Source: Paenalcaligenes faecalis (GTDB lineage Bacteria; Pseudomonadota; Gammaproteobacteria; Burkholderiales; Burkholderiaceae_B). From it: 64,000 nucleotides of DNA. The notes under the pieces were generated by a model that was given only the letters and a program-made list of their open reading frames with translations, did not search any database and had not been told where the DNA came from. The stretch covers positions 351,001 to 415,000 of the forward strand of contig NZ_CP106841.1 in assembly GCF_027557445.1 (NCBI RefSeq), given 5' to 3'. The translations under genes and the position numbers were made by a program. Positions 62,925 through 64,000 of the stretch are shown piece by piece (positions within the stretch are counted from its first letter, which is position 1; each line of letters opens with the position of its first letter).

Positions 62925-63875
62925 CTACCCTGAGACACCATAGTTCATTCGGCGTAGGATTAGCTCCATGATGGCCATAGCAATAAGAGTGATAATGATA
63001 CGCCCCACTAAAATCACCCAAATATTGGCCCCTAACGCAGCAACCAAAAGGGTGTCCTCAATTAACGAGTGTGATAATGAGAGCCAAGATAAAGCGAGCA
63101 ATCTGGTTTTCGCATCAAAGTTATTTTTTTGAGCTTGCTCAATAATAAGAGCCCCACCATAGCTCAAACCTAATAAAACACCTACTGTAGTAACGGGTGC
63201 CACACGCTCATCTAAACCAGATAGACGCAATATAGGCGTCATCAGCTTAGTTACTAGGTTTGTAAAACCTATCTTTCCTAAAACATCTAAGATAACCACG
63301 AGACAGAAAATAATGAGGGCAGTCATTATGAGGGTACGCGTAGTGGTTTGAAGCCAAGGCCACCAAGAGCCCCAAAAGCCGTATTGATGCTGTGTGATCT
63401 CACCTCGTAACCAGCTCAGATCAACCGGAGAGCCCAACAGATTTAGTTTGCTTAATATCCAGGCCACAAAGCCGCCATAAATCATAGCGACTCCTATACG
63501 TAACAACCCCGTAACGACAGCGCTAGCACCCGCCCGTTGAGCAATAGATTGCTCCATGGGAAGATTATGGGCAAACAGCATCATGGCACCTAAAGCGCTG
63601 AGTTGTGCTGTCGTAAAGGTTGTATTTTCAGACAGGGCCCCTAATGTTGCCATACCGCCATATATATTAGTCAGAATGGTTGTTACCCAAACAATGCCCG
63701 CTTCTGGAGGAAGTGACAACATAGCCATTATGGGGGCGATGGTATGAGCTAACCATGTGACTAAGCCAATTTGATCTGCAAAATGCACAATAAATAAAAC
63801 GGGCAACATAATTTTGGCCACAGTTAAAAACATGCGCCAACTACGCTGCCCAATTTGTACTACATAGTTTTTCAT
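62925..63875 (-). CDS. Nucleoside-recognition (Gate) domain membrane protein
   Basis: 316 residues, about eight hydrophobic segments. Two Gate-type repeats: the N-terminal one around WRMFLTVAKIMLPVLFIVH and the C-terminal one with GVLLGLSYGGALIIEQA and SLSHSLIEDTLL. Gate proteins resemble spore-maturation SpmA/B and nucleoside transporters; substrate unknown. The ATG is followed at once by a short amphipathic start. It is divergent from nothing in view and upstream of a cut gene on the same strand. Confidence 0.82.
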   Translation of the reverse strand: MKNYVVQIGQRSWRMFLTVAKIMLPVLFIVHFADQIGLVTWLAHTIAPIMAMLSLPPEAGIVWVTTILTNIYGGMATLGALSENTTFTTAQLSALGAMMLFAHNLPMEQSIAQRAGASAVVTGLLRIGVAMIYGGFVAWILSKLNLLGSPVDLSWLRGEITQHQYGFWGSWWPWLQTTTRTLIMTALIIFCLVVILDVLGKIGFTNLVTKLMTPILRLSGLDERVAPVTTVGVLLGLSYGGALIIEQAQKNNFDAKTRLLALSWLSLSHSLIEDTLLVAALGANIWVILVGRIIITLIAMAIMELILRRMNYGVSG

Positions 63876-63936
63876 CCCCTACTCCTTATGTTTGCTCGCA
63901 TTGTAGCAGTCCGTGGAGTAGGGGAGGCACTCCTAT

Positions 63937-64000
63937 TTACTCTACTGTTTTAAGCACACCACGTCGCATTTGGTCTAGTTCTATAGACTCAAAAAGAGCT
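63937..64000 (-). CDS. C-terminal tail of a gene cut by the window edge
   Basis: On the minus strand one frame runs without a stop from the edge to a TAA at 63937-63939, coding ...LFESIELDQMRRGVLKTVE. It ends 61 bases before the Gate-protein gene on the same strand, a normal gene spacing. Twenty residues are too few to identify the product. Confidence 0.4.
   Translation of the reverse strand, partial: ALFESIELDQMRRGVLKTVE

Overview
The window looks like chromosomal DNA of a moderately AT-rich betaproteobacterium, most likely an Alcaligenaceae (Burkholderiales) relative. This rests on the zapA-6S RNA arrangement, CIRCE-controlled groESL, the ribBA-ribH-nusB-thiL-pgpA run, the tol-pal cluster, and an IclR and TRAP-binding-protein flavour. 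It is inferred from gene content, not from a database match. No tRNA, rRNA, CRISPR array, prophage or replication origin was recognised.

Positions 1-24,740 are the accessory part. They hold kynureninase (kynU, cut by the window edge), an orphan TRAP binding protein, a Na/phosphate cotransporter, a decaying iron-siderophore uptake locus (receptor, binding protein, permease, ATPase), a broken porin, two small unrecognised proteins behind a hairpin-rich leader, a TetR / sulfide:quinone oxidoreductase / DUF1641 module with matching operators, ogt, a UbiB-family kinase and two YcgR-type PilZ proteins around a YidB-like gene. Four mobile elements have entered this region. One is a high-GC IS607 element (serine recombinase plus TnpB), inserted in the siderophore receptor. 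The other three are near-identical 1.7-kb elements that each encode an intact IscB RNA-guided nuclease and an upstream structured RNA (omega RNA) but no transposase.

Positions 24,740-39,700 are mostly housekeeping: metY, an AsmA-like protein, a MOSC N-terminal fragment, a YfhL-type ferredoxin, coaD, rsmD, ftsY, a CYTH/CHAD protein, an IclR regulator, then ribBA-ribH-nusB-thiL-pgpA-pncC and convergent pyrF.

Positions 39,700-50,000 hold groES-groEL under a perfect CIRCE, a phosphotransacetylase-like gene with ackA (acetyl-CoA/acetate interconversion), ahpC-ahpF with an OxyR-like site, a LysE-type exporter with diaminopimelate dehydrogenase, and a MATE exporter. Positions 50,000-64,000 hold a small copper module (DUF2946, PCuAC), a hydrolase, the tol-pal operon (ybgC-tolQ-tolR-tolA-tolB-pal-cpoB), proS, rppH, a coiled-coil protein with zapA and 6S RNA, a SIMPL protein, lgt, msrA, a nucleoside-recognition (Gate) membrane protein and a gene tail at the right edge.

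The most unusual content is the trio of IscB-omega RNA elements. Two RNA helices covary between copies. All three insertions share the same short sequences at both junctions, and two of them sit exactly at a gene start. Next in interest are the cysteine-rich TetR/SQR module with a repeated operator, a hairpin covering the kynU ribosome binding site, and the multi-hit decay of the siderophore locus.
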